A program made the position numbers and the translations under genes. A stretch of 64,000 bases of DNA. It comes from Caballeronia sp. INDeC2. Lineage in GTDB: Bacteria > Pseudomonadota > Gammaproteobacteria > Burkholderiales > Burkholderiaceae. The notes below the pieces were generated by a model. It saw nothing but the letters and a program-made list of their open reading frames with translations. It was not told the origin of the DNA and did not search any database. The stretch lies in NCBI RefSeq assembly GCF_023631325.1, contig NZ_JALQDG010000021.1, positions 62,001-126,000 of the forward strand, written 5' to 3'. Each line of letters opens with the position of its first letter. The first letter of the stretch is position 1. Of this stretch, positions 1 through 9,440 are shown piece after piece.

Positions 1-405
1 TGCATCGAGCGCCGCGAGTATCGATTTGCGAAACGGCTGCCCCGGCGGATAGTCGCTCGCGAAACCCACGTGCAGCGTGCCGAGCACATAGATGGTCGTC
101 GCGCCCCTGGTCGCGACATAGAAGGGCATGCGCGGCGGTTGCGCCCGCACCGGGCCGCTCGCGGTCGTGCCGTCCGAGCGATCCACGCGCGGCGGCGGCA
201 CAGACGGAGCCGGATTGGACGGCGCTGCGGCGGAACCGGCATCGCCCGCGGCCTGCGGCGTGCGCGATCCGACCACCGCAAAGCCCGGCGACGAGATCGA
301 AACGCCGGCCGTAAACAGCACGAACGACAGCACGATGGCTGTCGTTTTGGCGAACGCCGCGTACAGAGAGCGCGGCTTGTCGTATGAATCCGGCACGACC
401 CACAT
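1..405 (-). CDS. TraB/GumN-family protein, partial (N-terminal 135 residues)
   Basis: The gene starts at ATG 405 and runs off the left edge, so only the N-terminal 135 residues are visible. Residues about 21-37 form a hydrophobic signal or membrane anchor, followed by a Pro/Ala/Ser-rich linker to about residue 90. Next comes FYVATRGATTIYVLGTLHVG, where GTLHVG (about 109-114) is the conserved opening of the TraB/GumN fold, whose members are thought to act as envelope-located hydrolase-like proteins of unclear substrate. It lies 44 bp downstream of dppF on the same strand and may be read through from that operon. The family call rests on one motif plus topology; the function is unknown. Confidence 0.72.
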   Translation of the reverse strand, partial: MWVVPDSYDKPRSLYAAFAKTTAIVLSFVLFTAGVSISSPGFAVVGSRTPQAAGDAGSAAAPSNPAPSVPPPRVDRSDGTTASGPVRAQPPRMPFYVATRGATTIYVLGTLHVGFASDYPPGQPFRKSILAALDA

Positions 406-449
406 CTTAAAACATTCGAGTGACGCGCCGAACCCCCGCCCGACGAGGT

Positions 450-1454
450 TCAGGCCTCGCCCTCGCCGACCTCCTCGGCGCGATGACACGACACCTGACG
501 CCCGTCGACCGTGCGCAGCTTCGGCTCTTCCACGCGGCATCGCTCGATCGCATACGGGCAACGCTGATGAAAGGTGCAGCCCGATGGCGGATTGAGCGGC
601 GACGGCATCTCGCCCTGCAGCTTGATCTTGATGCGCCGATCTTCCTCGAAGATCGCGGGCGTCGCGGACATCAGCGCGCGCGTGTACGGATGGCGCGGAT
701 TCGCGAAGATCGTCTTCTTGTCGCCCACTTCCGCGACGCCGCCGAAGTACATCACCATCACGTCGTCGGCAATATGCTCCACCACCGACAAGTTATGCGA
801 GATGAACACATAGCTCGTGCCGAACTGCGCCTGCAGATCCATGAACAGATTCAGGATCTGCGCCTGGATCGACACATCGAGCGCGGACACGGGTTCATCG
901 GCGACGAGAATCTGCGGATCGAGAATCATCGCCCGCGCGATCGCCACGCGCTGACGCTGCCCGCCCGAAAACATGTGCGGATAACGCGTCGCATGCTCGG
1001 GCCGCAAACCGACGGTGCGCATCATCTTCGCGATGCGCTCGGCGCGTTCCGTCGATGAAAGCGACGTGTTGATCGCGAGCGGCTCGCCGAGCGTCTGCTC
1101 GACGGTCTTGCGCGGATTCAGCGACGCAAACGGGTTCTGAAACACCATCTGCACGCGCTGCCGCAACTCGGCGATCTTCGCCTTGCTCGCGCCCGCGACG
1201 TCATCGCCGTCGATCAGCAAGCGGCCCGACGTCGGCGCTTCGATCATCGTCAACTGGCGCGCGAGCGTGGACTTGCCGCAGCCCGATTCGCCGACGACCG
1301 CGAGCGTGCGGCCGCGCTTCAGCTCGAACGACACGCCGTTGAGCGCTTTCACCGTGCCGTGCTTGAACGCGCTGCGCTTCACGTCGTAGTACTTCGTGAG
1401 CTGGTCGGCGGCAAGCACGATGTCCTGATTGATTTGCTTCGGTACGGCGTTCAT
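450..1454 (-). CDS. dppF: Dipeptide ABC transporter ATP-binding protein DppF
   Basis: This is one of two cytoplasmic ATPases that power dipeptide import. The 334-residue product has Walker A GESGCGKS (about 55-62), an ABC signature [13 protein letters not shown], Walker B ILVADEP followed by SALD, and the switch histidine region [12 protein letters not shown]. The C-terminal oligopeptide-transporter extension has the usual cysteines ([11 protein letters not shown]...C). The ATG at 1454 was chosen because it overlaps the dppD stop (ATGA), the normal dppD-dppF arrangement. The upstream in-frame extension to 1604 lies inside dppD and is not credible. DppF pairs with DppD; the operon order is A-B-C-D-F. 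Confidence 0.93.
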   Translation of the reverse strand: MNAVPKQINQDIVLAADQLTKYYDVKRSAFKHGTVKALNGVSFELKRGRTLAVVGESGCGKSTLARQLTMIEAPTSGRLLIDGDDVAGASKAKIAELRQRVQMVFQNPFASLNPRKTVEQTLGEPLAINTSLSSTERAERIAKMMRTVGLRPEHATRYPHMFSGGQRQRVAIARAMILDPQILVADEPVSALDVSIQAQILNLFMDLQAQFGTSYVFISHNLSVVEHIADDVMVMYFGGVAEVGDKKTIFANPRHPYTRALMSATPAIFEEDRRIKIKLQGEMPSPLNPPSGCTFHQRCPYAIERCRVEEPKLRTVDGRQVSCHRAEEVGEGEA

Positions 1455-2443
1455 CGCGCGCCTCCTTCCACCACCACATCGATGTTCAACGGCTTGATGC
1501 AACGCGCGCGCACTGCCGGATCGTGCTTGTCGAGCTGGAAGAGAGCCGGCCGGCCCTTCCAGCAATCGTCGACGACGTACTTGCAGCGCGGCGCGAAGAG
1601 GCATCCGCTCGGCCGGTCGTCTCTGCCCGGCACCATGCCGGGCAGCGCGGCGAGACGTTCCGCGCCGCGGCTATGCTCGGGGATCGCGGCGAGCAGCGCT
1701 TCGGTGTACGGATGATGCGGCTCGCTGAAAATCGTCGGCACGTGATTCGTTTCGATGATCTCGCCCGCGTACATCACCGCGACGCGTTGCGCCACTTCGG
1801 ACACGACCGCAAGATCGTGCGAGATCAGCACGAGCGCCATGCCGCGTTCCTTCTGCAGCTTGACGAGCAGTTCCATGATCTGCGCCTGGATCGTCACGTC
1901 GAGCGCGGTGGTCGGCTCGTCGGCGATCAGGAGCTTCGGATTGCACGCGACCGCCATTGCGATCATCACGCGCTGGTTCATGCCGCCCGACATCTGATGC
2001 GGAAACGCGTTGATGCGGCTCTTCGCATCCGGAATGCCGACCTGATCGAGCAGTTCGAGCGCGCGCCGGTCGAGCGCATCGCCGCGCAAGCCTTCGTGCA
2101 GCCTCAACACTTCCTTGATCTGATAGCCGACGGTATAGCTCGGATTCAGGCTCGTGAGCGCGTCCTGAAACACCATCGCAATGTCCTTGCCGATGATCCT
2201 GCGACGCGCGCGCGCCGACGCCTTCAGCAAATCCTTGCCGTCGAACGTCACCTGATCGGCGGTGACCTTGCCGGGCGCGTCGATGAGGCCCATCAGCGCC
2301 ATCATCGTGACGCTCTTGCCGGAGCCGGACTCGCCCACGACGCCGACCACTTCGCCCGGCTTCACGTTCAGGTCGATGCGATCGACCGCCTGCGTGCCGC
2401 CGAACGTCACCTGCAAATTGCGGATAGTCAGAAGATCGTTCAT
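1451..2443 (-). CDS. dppD: Dipeptide ABC transporter ATP-binding protein DppD
   Basis: This is the second ATPase of the dipeptide importer, 330 residues. Walker A is GESGSGKS (about 37-44), the signature is [14 protein letters not shown], and Walker B is [12 protein letters not shown], followed by the H-loop [13 protein letters not shown]. The C-terminal half carries the oligopeptide/dipeptide family extension with conserved cysteines ([10 protein letters not shown]...C). The ATG at 2443 ([10 protein letters not shown]) lies one base after the dppC stop; a longer frame beginning at 2482 would overlap dppC and lacks family similarity. Its 3' end overlaps dppF by 4 bp, which suggests translational coupling. 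Confidence 0.93.
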   Translation of the reverse strand: MNDLLTIRNLQVTFGGTQAVDRIDLNVKPGEVVGVVGESGSGKSVTMMALMGLIDAPGKVTADQVTFDGKDLLKASARARRRIIGKDIAMVFQDALTSLNPSYTVGYQIKEVLRLHEGLRGDALDRRALELLDQVGIPDAKSRINAFPHQMSGGMNQRVMIAMAVACNPKLLIADEPTTALDVTIQAQIMELLVKLQKERGMALVLISHDLAVVSEVAQRVAVMYAGEIIETNHVPTIFSEPHHPYTEALLAAIPEHSRGAERLAALPGMVPGRDDRPSGCLFAPRCKYVVDDCWKGRPALFQLDKHDPAVRARCIKPLNIDVVVEGGAR

Positions 2444-2444
2444 G

Positions 2445-3365
2445 TCAGCCCATCCGTTTGAGTTTCGGATCGAGCGCGTCACGCAGACCGTCGCCGAGCA
2501 GGTTGATGACGAGCACCGAAACCAGAATCGACAGACCCGGCATCGTCACGATCCACCATGCGCTTTCTATGTAATCGCGCGCCGATGCCAGCATCGCGCC
2601 CCACTCCGCCGCCGGCGGTTGGACGCCGAGGCCGAGGAAGCCGAGCGCGGCGGCGTCGAGAATCGCGGACGAGAAGCCGAGCGTCGCCTGCACGATGAGC
2701 GGCGCGGCGCAGTTCGGCAGCACTTGCGAGAACATCAGCCGCACGGTGCCCGCGCCCGCGACGCGCGATGCCGTCACGTATTCCTTCTGCAACTCACCGA
2801 GCGCCGACGCGCGCGTCAGACGCACATAACCCGGCAGCGCGACGATCGCGATTGCCAACATCGTGTTGACGAGCCCCGGCCCGATGATCGCAACGACGGC
2901 GACCGCGAGCAGCAGCGACGGCAACGCGAGCAGCACGTCCATCACGCGCATGATCGGCGTATCGAGCCAGTTGAAGAACGCGGCCATGAGACCGAGCACG
3001 ACGCCCGGAATCAGCGCGAGAATCACCGACACGAAGCCGATCCAGAACGACAGCCGCGCGCCGTACATGAGACGCGAGAGGATGTCGCGGCCGGCTTCGT
3101 CGGTGCCGAGCAGGAACATGCGGTTGCCGCCTTCGAGCCACGCCGGCGGAATTTTCACGTAATCGCGGTATTGCTCGATCGGGCTGTGCGGCGCGATCAG
3201 CGGCGCGAACAGCGCCACCAGACCCAGCACGACGACGATGAGGCCCGCGATCACCGCGCCGCGATTGCGCGAGAAGTTCGCCCAAAACTCGCGCGCGGCG
3301 ACCATGCGGCCGGACGGCGGCGGCGTGATCGCCCCGGGCGGGAGATTGTTTTGAATGTCAGCCAT
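2445..3365 (-). CDS. dppC: Dipeptide ABC transporter permease DppC
   Basis: Inner-membrane permease of the dipeptide importer, 306 residues. The cytoplasmic N-terminus ends in a first membrane helix (about 31-55, [21 protein letters not shown]). A periplasmic loop has the family pattern [19 protein letters not shown], and five more helices follow with the EAA loop [11 protein letters not shown], which contacts the ATPases. This order and length match DppC/OppC. It forms the translocation path with DppB. It is separated from dppB by only 13 bp. Confidence 0.93.
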   Translation of the reverse strand: MADIQNNLPPGAITPPPSGRMVAAREFWANFSRNRGAVIAGLIVVVLGLVALFAPLIAPHSPIEQYRDYVKIPPAWLEGGNRMFLLGTDEAGRDILSRLMYGARLSFWIGFVSVILALIPGVVLGLMAAFFNWLDTPIMRVMDVLLALPSLLLAVAVVAIIGPGLVNTMLAIAIVALPGYVRLTRASALGELQKEYVTASRVAGAGTVRLMFSQVLPNCAAPLIVQATLGFSSAILDAAALGFLGLGVQPPAAEWGAMLASARDYIESAWWIVTMPGLSILVSVLVINLLGDGLRDALDPKLKRMG

Positions 3366-3378
3366 ATCTTGTGTGACC

Positions 3379-4389
3379 TCAGCGACTATGGCGAATGCGC
3401 GGATTCAACACGCCGTAAAGCAGATCGACGACCAGATTCACGACGATCACGAGTGTCGCGATCATCAGAATGCCGCCTTGCACGACCGGATAATCGCGCC
3501 GCGAAATGGCGTCGATGAGCCACTTGCCCACGCCCGGCCACGAGAAGAGCGTCTCGGTCAGCACCGCGCCCGCGAGCAATGTGCCGACCTGCAGGCCGAT
3601 CACGGTCACCACGGGAATCAGCGCATTGCGCAACGCATGCACCACGACCACGCGCAGCGGCGACAAACCCTTCGCGCGCGCCGTGCGAATGTAGTCCTCG
3701 CGCAGCACTTCGAGCATCGAAGAACGCGTCATGCGCGCGATGACCGCGAGCGGAATCGTGCCGAGCACGATGGTCGGCAGAATCAGATGCGACAGCGCCG
3801 ACGTGAAGGCGCCCTCATCAGATGAGAAGAGCGCATCGATCAGCATGAAGCCCGTGACGTGCGGAATGTCGTATTCCACCGCAATGCGGCCCGACACCGG
3901 CGTCCATCCGAGCTTCGCCGAGAAGAACATGATGAGGATCAAGCCCCACCAGAAGATCGGCATCGAGTAGCCGGTGAGCGCGGTGCCCATCACGCCATGA
4001 TCGACGACGGTGCCGCGCCTGAGCGCAGCCGCGACGCCCGCCGGCAATCCGACGACGAGCGCGAAGATCATCGCGCAGATGGAGAGCTCGACCGTCGCGG
4101 GAAAGCGCGCGAGGAACTCGCCCATCACGCTCGTATTCGTGATGATCGACGTGCCGAGATCGCCTTTCAGCGCATGCCCGACGTAAGTGAGATATTGCAG
4201 CGGAAGCGGCTGATCGAGGCCGAGGCGCTTCATGGCTTCGGCGTGCATCGCCGGGTCCACGCCGCGCTCGCCCATCATCACTTCGATGGGATCGCCCGGG
4301 ATCAGGTGGATGAGCGCGAACGCGAGAATCGTAATGCCGATGAACGTCGGTATCACCATTCCTATGCGTCGCAAAACGAATCGGAACAT
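3379..4389 (-). CDS. dppB: Dipeptide ABC transporter permease DppB
   Basis: Inner-membrane permease, 336 residues. It begins MFRFVLRRIGMVIPTFIGIT, a typical DppB/GsiC first helix. The periplasmic segment LIPGDPIEVMMGERG and the EAA loop YIRTARAKGLSPLRVVVVHAL are both clear, with about six membrane helices in all. It lies 125 bp downstream of dppA, with a perfect stem-loop in between. That arrangement usually lets the binding protein be made in excess over the membrane parts. The substrate is inferred from the strong DppA match next door. Confidence 0.93.
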   Translation of the reverse strand: MFRFVLRRIGMVIPTFIGITILAFALIHLIPGDPIEVMMGERGVDPAMHAEAMKRLGLDQPLPLQYLTYVGHALKGDLGTSIITNTSVMGEFLARFPATVELSICAMIFALVVGLPAGVAAALRRGTVVDHGVMGTALTGYSMPIFWWGLILIMFFSAKLGWTPVSGRIAVEYDIPHVTGFMLIDALFSSDEGAFTSALSHLILPTIVLGTIPLAVIARMTRSSMLEVLREDYIRTARAKGLSPLRVVVVHALRNALIPVVTVIGLQVGTLLAGAVLTETLFSWPGVGKWLIDAISRRDYPVVQGGILMIATLVIVVNLVVDLLYGVLNPRIRHSR

Positions 4390-4424
4390 GATCGCCCTTT
4401 TCGGTATTGGAAGGACTAGAACGT

Positions 4425-4465
4425 GTCCGGCGGCTTGGATCGTTCTTCGACCCGCGCCGCCGGAC
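4425..4465 (-). promoter_or_regulatory. Intra-operon stem-loop between dppA and dppB
   Basis: GTCCGGCGGC at 4425-4434 and GCCGCCGGAC at 4456-4465 form a perfect 10-bp GC-rich stem with a 21-nt loop, within the 125-bp dppA-dppB gap. In the transcript it follows the dppA stop. No long U-run follows, so it looks more like an mRNA-stabilising or partial-termination hairpin than a full terminator. Such hairpins after the binding-protein gene are common in ABC operons. Confidence 0.6.
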
Positions 4466-4514
4466 CTTTTCGATTAGTTATGGTTTAGTGCAAAAAGTGT
4501 TCCGCAGCAAAACC

Positions 4515-6146
4515 TTATTGCATGCCCACGCCGTCGAAACGCACGTAGCCGAGCGGCTCGATCTTCATGTTCGTCACCTTCTTGCTGGCAGGCTGATACA
4601 CGGTCGAGTGCGCGATCGGCGAGAACGGCAGCTGCTGCGCGAAGATCTGCTGCGCATCGGTGTAGGCCTTGGTGCGCGCGGCGACATCGGTCGTCGAACG
4701 GCCCTTCACGACGAGGTCGTCGAACGGCTTGTAGCACCACTTCGAGAAGTTGCTGCCCTTCACCGCATCGCAGCCGAGCAGCGTGCCGAGCCAGTTGTCG
4801 GGGTCTCCGTTGTCGCCCGTCCAGCCGATCAGGAGCGCATCATGTTCGCCCGCGTGCGCGCGCTTCAGATACTCGCCCCACTCGTACGACACGATGTTCG
4901 CCTTCACGCCGATCTTCGCCCAGTCGGCCTGGATCATTTCCGCCATCAGGCGCGCGTTCGGGTTGTATGCGCGTTGCACGGGCATCGCCCACAACGTGAT
5001 CTCGAAGCCGTTCGGGAAGCCCGCCTTCGCGAGCAGTGCCTTCGCCTTCGCGGTGTCGTACGTCTGACCCTTCAGGTTCTTGTCCCAGGACCATTGCGTC
5101 GGAGGCATCGGTGCGGTGGCCGGCTGTCCCGCGCCCTGATACACGGAATCGATGATCGCCTTCTTGTTGATCGCCATGTCGAGCGCGCGGCGCACGTCCG
5201 TGTTGCCGAGGTCCTTCTTCGTCACGTTGTACGCGACATAGCCTTCGTTGAAGCCCGCCTGCGACGGCGTATCGACATTCGACACCGACTTCAGCGCCGC
5301 GATGTCGCCCGGACGCGGATAGCTCATCACCTGGCATTCGTTGTTCTTCAGCTTTTGCACGCGCACCGCGGCATCCGGCGTGATCGAAAAGATCAGCTTC
5401 GAGATCTGCACCGCGTTCGGCTTCCAATAGTCAGGATTGCCGTCGAAACGGATGGTCGCGTCCTTCGTATAGCTACGGAAAATGAACGGGCCCGTGCCGA
5501 CCGGCTGCTGGTTGATATCGGCGGCCTTGCCGTCCTTCATCAGCTTGTCCGTGTATTCGGCGGACAGGATCGACGCGTATTCCATCGCCATGTTCTGGAT
5601 GAACGGCGCGCTCACTTCCTTCAGCGTGAACTTCACCGTGTACGGATCCACCTTCTCGATCTTCGAGATCAGCTTGTCCATGCCGAGGTCCGTGAAGTAC
5701 GGAAACTGCACGTTGTACGCCTTGCGGAACGGATTGTTCGGATCGAGCATGCGGTTGAACGTGAAGATCACGTCATCCGCGTTGAATTCGCGCGTTGGCT
5801 TGAAGAACGACGTCGTCTGGAACTTCACGCCGTGGCGCAGATGAAAGGTGTAGGTCAGTCCGTCCGACGACACGTCCCACTTCTCGGCGAGACCCGGCTC
5901 GACCTTCGTGCCGCCGCGCTCGAATTCGACCAGACGGTTGTACACGGTGAAGGTGTTCGCGGTGAAATCGGTGCCGGTCGTGTACTGGGCCGGATCGAAG
6001 CCGGCCGGGCTGCCTTCCGAGCAGTACACGAGCGTCTTGTTCGGGATGGCGGCATTCGCGGCGGATGCTGCGAAGAGCGTCGCCGTGGCCACGGCGCCTG
6101 CGAGCGCCGAACGGCGGACGGCTCGCAACAGGCTGTTTTTGTTCAT
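4515..6146 (-). CDS. dppA: Dipeptide-binding periplasmic protein DppA
   Basis: Periplasmic solute-binding protein, 543 residues, that delivers dipeptides to DppBC. A Sec signal peptide covers residues about 1-32 (LAGAVATATLFAASAANA). The mature protein opens KTLVYCSEGSPAGFDP and includes PGLAEKW, ECQVMSYPRPGDIA, WAMPVQRAYNPNARLMAEM and GWTGDNGDPDNW, which follow E. coli DppA almost motif for motif. In E. coli this protein also carries 5-aminolevulinate and haem; that is family knowledge and is not visible here. It is the first gene of the operon; its leader is in the 6147-6466 gap. Confidence 0.95.
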   Translation of the reverse strand: MNKNSLLRAVRRSALAGAVATATLFAASAANAAIPNKTLVYCSEGSPAGFDPAQYTTGTDFTANTFTVYNRLVEFERGGTKVEPGLAEKWDVSSDGLTYTFHLRHGVKFQTTSFFKPTREFNADDVIFTFNRMLDPNNPFRKAYNVQFPYFTDLGMDKLISKIEKVDPYTVKFTLKEVSAPFIQNMAMEYASILSAEYTDKLMKDGKAADINQQPVGTGPFIFRSYTKDATIRFDGNPDYWKPNAVQISKLIFSITPDAAVRVQKLKNNECQVMSYPRPGDIAALKSVSNVDTPSQAGFNEGYVAYNVTKKDLGNTDVRRALDMAINKKAIIDSVYQGAGQPATAPMPPTQWSWDKNLKGQTYDTAKAKALLAKAGFPNGFEITLWAMPVQRAYNPNARLMAEMIQADWAKIGVKANIVSYEWGEYLKRAHAGEHDALLIGWTGDNGDPDNWLGTLLGCDAVKGSNFSKWCYKPFDDLVVKGRSTTDVAARTKAYTDAQQIFAQQLPFSPIAHSTVYQPASKKVTNMKIEPLGYVRFDGVGMQ

Positions 6147-6466
6147 GTTTCCTCCAAGTCAGTACCGGCTTCTGGCCGGCGTAGCGCGAGTTTACTTGAT
6201 CGCACCGCCCGCTTTTCGGCGCGTGTGCGCGAAGTCGGGCGCTACCCTAGCACGAACAAAAGTGACATGCGCGCTTGGTTTTCCCCACTAGAGTTTGTCG
6301 TCGATGGCGCTTCGATAAGGGTAGGTTATCGGCCATGCGTTCAGGTGATTGGGCGACGACAAAATATTGCGCGCCATTGCAGGCATTGTCGCGAAAAAAC
6401 GAAAAAACAAGCAGAGATAGAAAGAACCGCGCAGCGAGCGCCGCGCGGGTGAAACATTGATGCAGG
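6147..6466. other. Gap between metF and dppA (dppA leader, metF 3' end)
   Basis: This 320-bp gap has no convincing gene. Next to dppA is a ribosome-binding purine run just before the ATG (GGAGGAAAC on the minus strand). Near 6427-6448 is a candidate metF terminator. The rest should hold the dpp promoter, but I could not single out a clear -35/-10 pair. No riboswitch-like conserved block was recognised. Confidence 0.5.
6427..6448 (-). terminator. Probable metF terminator
   Basis: On the minus strand, just after metF, CCGCGC and GCGCGG (6443-6448 and 6427-6432) flank a short loop. They are followed by TTCTTTCT and further T-rich sequence (GTTTTTTCGTTTTTTCG). The stem is short but GC-rich and the T-tract is extended, consistent with factor-independent termination. 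Confidence 0.5.
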
Positions 6467-7306
6467 TCAGGCGCTCTTGAGGCCGAGACGCTCGCAAACC
6501 GTTTTCGAAGCCCACGCCCCGTTGAGCGTGTAGAAATGAAGCCCCGGCGCGCCGCCGTCGATGAGGCGGCGGCACAAACCCGTCACCACGTCGACGCCGA
6601 ATGCGCGAATCGACTCGCGATCGTCGCCGAAGCCTTCGAGCCGGCGCGCGATCCACTTCGGCACTTCCGCGCCGCACATGTCGGAGAAGCGCATCAGTTG
6701 CGAGAAGTTCGTGATCGGCATGATGCCCGGCACGATCGGCACGTCGACGCCGAGCTTGCGCGTTTCCTCGACGAACTTGAAGTACGAATCGGCGTTGAAG
6801 AAGTACTGCGTGATCGCCGAATTCGCGCCCGCCTTCACCTTGCGCGCGAAGTTCTCCAGATCGGCGCGCGGCGACTTCGATTGCGGATGAAACTCCGGAT
6901 ACGCGGCCACTTCGATGTTGAACCAGTCGCCGTGCTCCTGGCGGATGAACGCCACGAGTTCGGACGCATAGCGCAACTCGCCGACTTCGCCCATGCCCGA
7001 AGGCAGATCGCCGCGCAACGCGACGATATGGCGAATGCCGTGCTCACGGTACTGCGCGAGGATCGCGCGCAGATTCTCCTTGGACGAGCCGATGCACGAA
7101 AGATGCGGCGCGGCCTCGAAGCCTTCCGCGGCCATTTCGAGCACGGTGTCGAGCGTGCCTTGCTGCGTGGAGCCGCCCGCGCCGAAGGTCACGGAGACGA
7201 ACTTGGGCGAGAGCGTCTTCAGCTCGGCCCGGGACGCGCGCAGCTTGTCCACGCCTTCGTGCGTCTTCGGCGGAAAAAACTCGAATGAGAGTTCGATCGG
7301 TTTCAT
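6467..7306 (-). CDS. metF: Methylenetetrahydrofolate reductase
   Basis: FAD enzyme that reduces 5,10-methylenetetrahydrofolate to 5-methyltetrahydrofolate, the methyl donor for homocysteine methylation. At 279 residues it is near the usual bacterial length. It begins MKPIELSFEFFPPKTHEG, the family start with the catalytic Glu in the FEFFPPK motif. It also shows VTFGAGGST, HLSCIG, ALRGDLP and PGIMPITN. It is the last gene of an ahcY-PF04020-metF group, so it can be co-controlled by the SAH riboswitch ahead of ahcY. That links methyl supply to removal of SAH. Confidence 0.96.
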   Translation of the reverse strand: MKPIELSFEFFPPKTHEGVDKLRASRAELKTLSPKFVSVTFGAGGSTQQGTLDTVLEMAAEGFEAAPHLSCIGSSKENLRAILAQYREHGIRHIVALRGDLPSGMGEVGELRYASELVAFIRQEHGDWFNIEVAAYPEFHPQSKSPRADLENFARKVKAGANSAITQYFFNADSYFKFVEETRKLGVDVPIVPGIMPITNFSQLMRFSDMCGAEVPKWIARRLEGFGDDRESIRAFGVDVVTGLCRRLIDGGAPGLHFYTLNGAWASKTVCERLGLKSA

Positions 7307-7343
7307 GATGTGTATGACGGACGGCAGCGCCCGCGCCCCAACG

Positions 7344-7697
7344 TCACCCGAAATTGCGATTCCCGAACACCAGCGCCGACAGCAGCCACGACACGATGCT
7401 GTACAGAATCGAGCCGAAGAACGCGGACCAGAAGCCCGAGACTTCGAAGCCCTTCAACAGCGACGAGCACAGCCAGAAGCACAGCGCATTCACGACGAGG
7501 ATGAAGAGCCCGAGCGTGACGATCGTCACCGGCAGCGTGAGGATGATGAGCGCGGGTCTGATGATCGCGTTGATGAGCCCCAGCACGACTGCGATGATCA
7601 GCGCCGTGCCGAAACTGCGAATGTGTATCGACGGCACCAGGTACGTGATGATCAAGAGCGCGAGCGCGTTGATCAGCCATGTCAGCAGCACGGTCAT
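7344..7697 (-). CDS. Small four-helix membrane protein, PF04020 (phage-holin-IV-like) family
   Basis: This 117-residue protein is almost entirely hydrophobic and has four predicted membrane helices (about 3-22, 27-48, 53-78 and 88-110). The motif GLINAIIRPALIILTLPVTI is the hallmark of the PF04020 family. The family is often labelled phage holin, but nothing phage-like surrounds it here. It lies between ahcY and metF with gaps of 78 and 37 bp, an arrangement I associate with many betaproteobacteria, so it is probably co-transcribed with the activated-methyl cycle. Its role is unknown. Confidence 0.85.
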   Translation of the reverse strand: MTVLLTWLINALALLIITYLVPSIHIRSFGTALIIAVVLGLINAIIRPALIILTLPVTIVTLGLFILVVNALCFWLCSSLLKGFEVSGFWSAFFGSILYSIVSWLLSALVFGNRNFG

Positions 7698-7775
7698 CTA
7701 GGAATCTCCGGTTGATGCGTGTTGGCCGCGCGGGGCAATCTCCCGCCCCGCGCGATGCTTCGCCGCCGCTCGCGA

Positions 7776-9194
7776 TTAGTAGCGGTAGTGGTTGGGTTTG
7801 AACGGGCCGTTCTTGTCGACGCCGATGTAACCCGCCTGTTCATCCGACAGCACGGTCAGTTCCGCGCCGATGCGGCCGAGGTGCAGGCGCGCCACCTTCT
7901 CGTCGAGATGCTTCGGCAGCACGTAGACCTTGTTCTCGTACTTCTTGCCCTGCGTGAACAGTTCGATCTGCGCGAGCGTCTGATTGGTAAACGAGTTCGA
8001 CATCACGAACGACGGATGGCCCGTCGCGCAGCCCAGGTTCACGAGACGGCCTTCAGCCAGAATGATGATCTTCTTGCCGTCCGGGAAGACGATGTGATCG
8101 ACCTGCGGCTTGATGTTGTCCCACGTGTACTGGCGCGTGGATGCGATATCGATTTCCGAATCGAAGTGACCGATGTTGCAGACGATCGCGTTGTTGCGCA
8201 TCGCCTTCATGTGATCGTGGTTGATGACGTGGTAGTTGCCCGTCGCCGTCACGAAGATGTCCGCGCGGCTCGCGGCGTATTCCATCGTCACGACGCGGTA
8301 GCCTTCCATCGCGGCTTGCAGCGCGCAGATCGGATCGATTTCCGTGACCCACACCGTCGCGCCCAGACCGCGCAGCGATTGCGCGCAACCCTTGCCCACG
8401 TCGCCGTAGCCGGCCACGACTGCGATCTTGCCCGCGATCATCACGTCGGTTGCGCGCTTGATGCCGTCGACGAGCGACTCGCGGCAGCCGTACAGGTTGT
8501 CGAACTTCGACTTCGTGACCGAATCGTTCACGTTGATGGCCGGGAACGGCAAACGCCCTTCCTTCTCCATCTGATACAGGCGATGCACGCCCGTGGTGGT
8601 TTCTTCCGTCACGCCCCGAATGTGCGACAGGCGCGTGGAGTACCACGTCGGATCCGCGTCCAGATGCTTGCCGATGGCCTTGTACAGCGCGACTTCTTCC
8701 TCGTTCGTCGGCTTGGCGATGACCGAGCGGTCCTTCTCCGCCTTCGCGCCGAGAATGAGCAGAAGCGTCGCGTCGCCGCCGTCATCGAGAATCATGTTGG
8801 CGAACTGACCGTTCGGCCATTCGAAGATGCGGTGCGTGAATTCCCAGTACTCGTCGAGCGATTCGCCCTTGAACGCGAACACCGGCGTGCCACCGGCGGC
8901 GATCGCGGCGGCTGCGTGATCCTGAGTCGAGAAGATGTTGCACGAGGCCCAGCGCACGTCCGCGCCCAGCGCCGTGAGCGTTTCGATCAGCACGCCCGTC
9001 TGAATGGTCATGTGCAGCGAACCAGCGATGCGCGCGCCCTTCAGCGGCTGCTGCGCCTTGTATTCCTCGCGCGTCTGAATGAGACCCGGCATCTCCGTTT
9101 CGGCGATGTCGAGTTCCTTGCGGCCCCATGCGGCGAGCGACATGTCGGCGACGACGTAATCCTTGGAATTTGAATCGAGAACTGCGGCGTTCAT
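7776..9194 (-). CDS. ahcY: Adenosylhomocysteinase (S-adenosyl-L-homocysteine hydrolase)
   Basis: NAD-dependent cytosolic enzyme that splits SAH into adenosine and homocysteine, relieving inhibition of methyltransferases. The 472-residue product starts near [21 protein letters not shown]. It has [14 protein letters not shown], the NAD-binding [13 protein letters not shown] at about residue 262, and ends PFKPNHYRY, the invariant family C-terminus. It contains the extra ~40-residue segment typical of many bacterial and plant enzymes. ATG 9194 was chosen over a GTG at 9197 because AAGGAGGG is correctly spaced before it. An SAH riboswitch precedes it. Confidence 0.96.
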   Translation of the reverse strand: MNAAVLDSNSKDYVVADMSLAAWGRKELDIAETEMPGLIQTREEYKAQQPLKGARIAGSLHMTIQTGVLIETLTALGADVRWASCNIFSTQDHAAAAIAAGGTPVFAFKGESLDEYWEFTHRIFEWPNGQFANMILDDGGDATLLLILGAKAEKDRSVIAKPTNEEEVALYKAIGKHLDADPTWYSTRLSHIRGVTEETTTGVHRLYQMEKEGRLPFPAINVNDSVTKSKFDNLYGCRESLVDGIKRATDVMIAGKIAVVAGYGDVGKGCAQSLRGLGATVWVTEIDPICALQAAMEGYRVVTMEYAASRADIFVTATGNYHVINHDHMKAMRNNAIVCNIGHFDSEIDIASTRQYTWDNIKPQVDHIVFPDGKKIIILAEGRLVNLGCATGHPSFVMSNSFTNQTLAQIELFTQGKKYENKVYVLPKHLDEKVARLHLGRIGAELTVLSDEQAGYIGVDKNGPFKPNHYRY

Positions 9195-9227
9195 CACGCC
9201 CTCCTTTCTAAATAGTCTAGAAATGTT

Positions 9228-9358
9228 GACGTGAGCGCCGTTCGAATGCGGTGGCTCAGCGGGCGCCTTGATTGCGTGGCGCTTTCGAACCGTCCGGATT
9301 GAATGCTGCCGAGCCTGGCGGCCCGTGTGTTTTCTGGCCGTCGCAACGCTCCTCGGAA
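9228..9358 (-). ncRNA. SAH riboswitch in the ahcY leader
   Basis: Read on the minus strand, the leader contains CCGAGGAGCGTTGCGAC, then CCAGGCTCGG, and finally CGAACGGCGCTCACGTC. These are the conserved parts of the SAH riboswitch (Rfam SAH_riboswitch). The GAGGAGCG(T)TGC strand pairs with GGCTC. The downstream GCGCTCACGTC block forms the pseudoknot side. The position (next to ahcY, about 35 nt before its ribosome-binding site) and the family distribution agree. SAH binding is expected to raise expression of ahcY and probably the following metF. Confidence 0.92.
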
Positions 9359-9368
9359 GCGAACGCCG

Positions 9369-9377
9369 ATTGTAGCA
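9369..9377 (-). promoter_or_regulatory. Extended -10 promoter for the ahcY operon
   Basis: On the minus strand TGCTACAAT lies just upstream of the riboswitch. This is a TGn-extended -10 with a near-consensus hexamer (TACAAT). A start about 7 nt downstream would fall near 9362, only a few bases before the conserved riboswitch core. No good -35 is visible, as is usual for extended -10 promoters. Confidence 0.6.
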
Positions 9378-9440
9378 AAGTCTCGTGGGAACGATCCTAT
9401 TCTGAGACGCGCGCGCGGGCTTTCGCGGCGCCGTTCTAGA

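Noticed and set aside
4407..6452. A 681-codon plus-strand open frame opposite dppA
   Set aside because: Arg-rich composition and no recognisable motif; dppA on the other strand is unmistakable.
7344..7697. Prophage remnant suggested by the phage holin family name
   Set aside because: No other phage gene, integrase or attachment repeat is present, and the gene lies in a metabolic operon.
9195..9197. GTG one codon upstream as the ahcY start
   Set aside because: The ATG at 9194 is better spaced from the AAGGAGGG ribosome-binding site.
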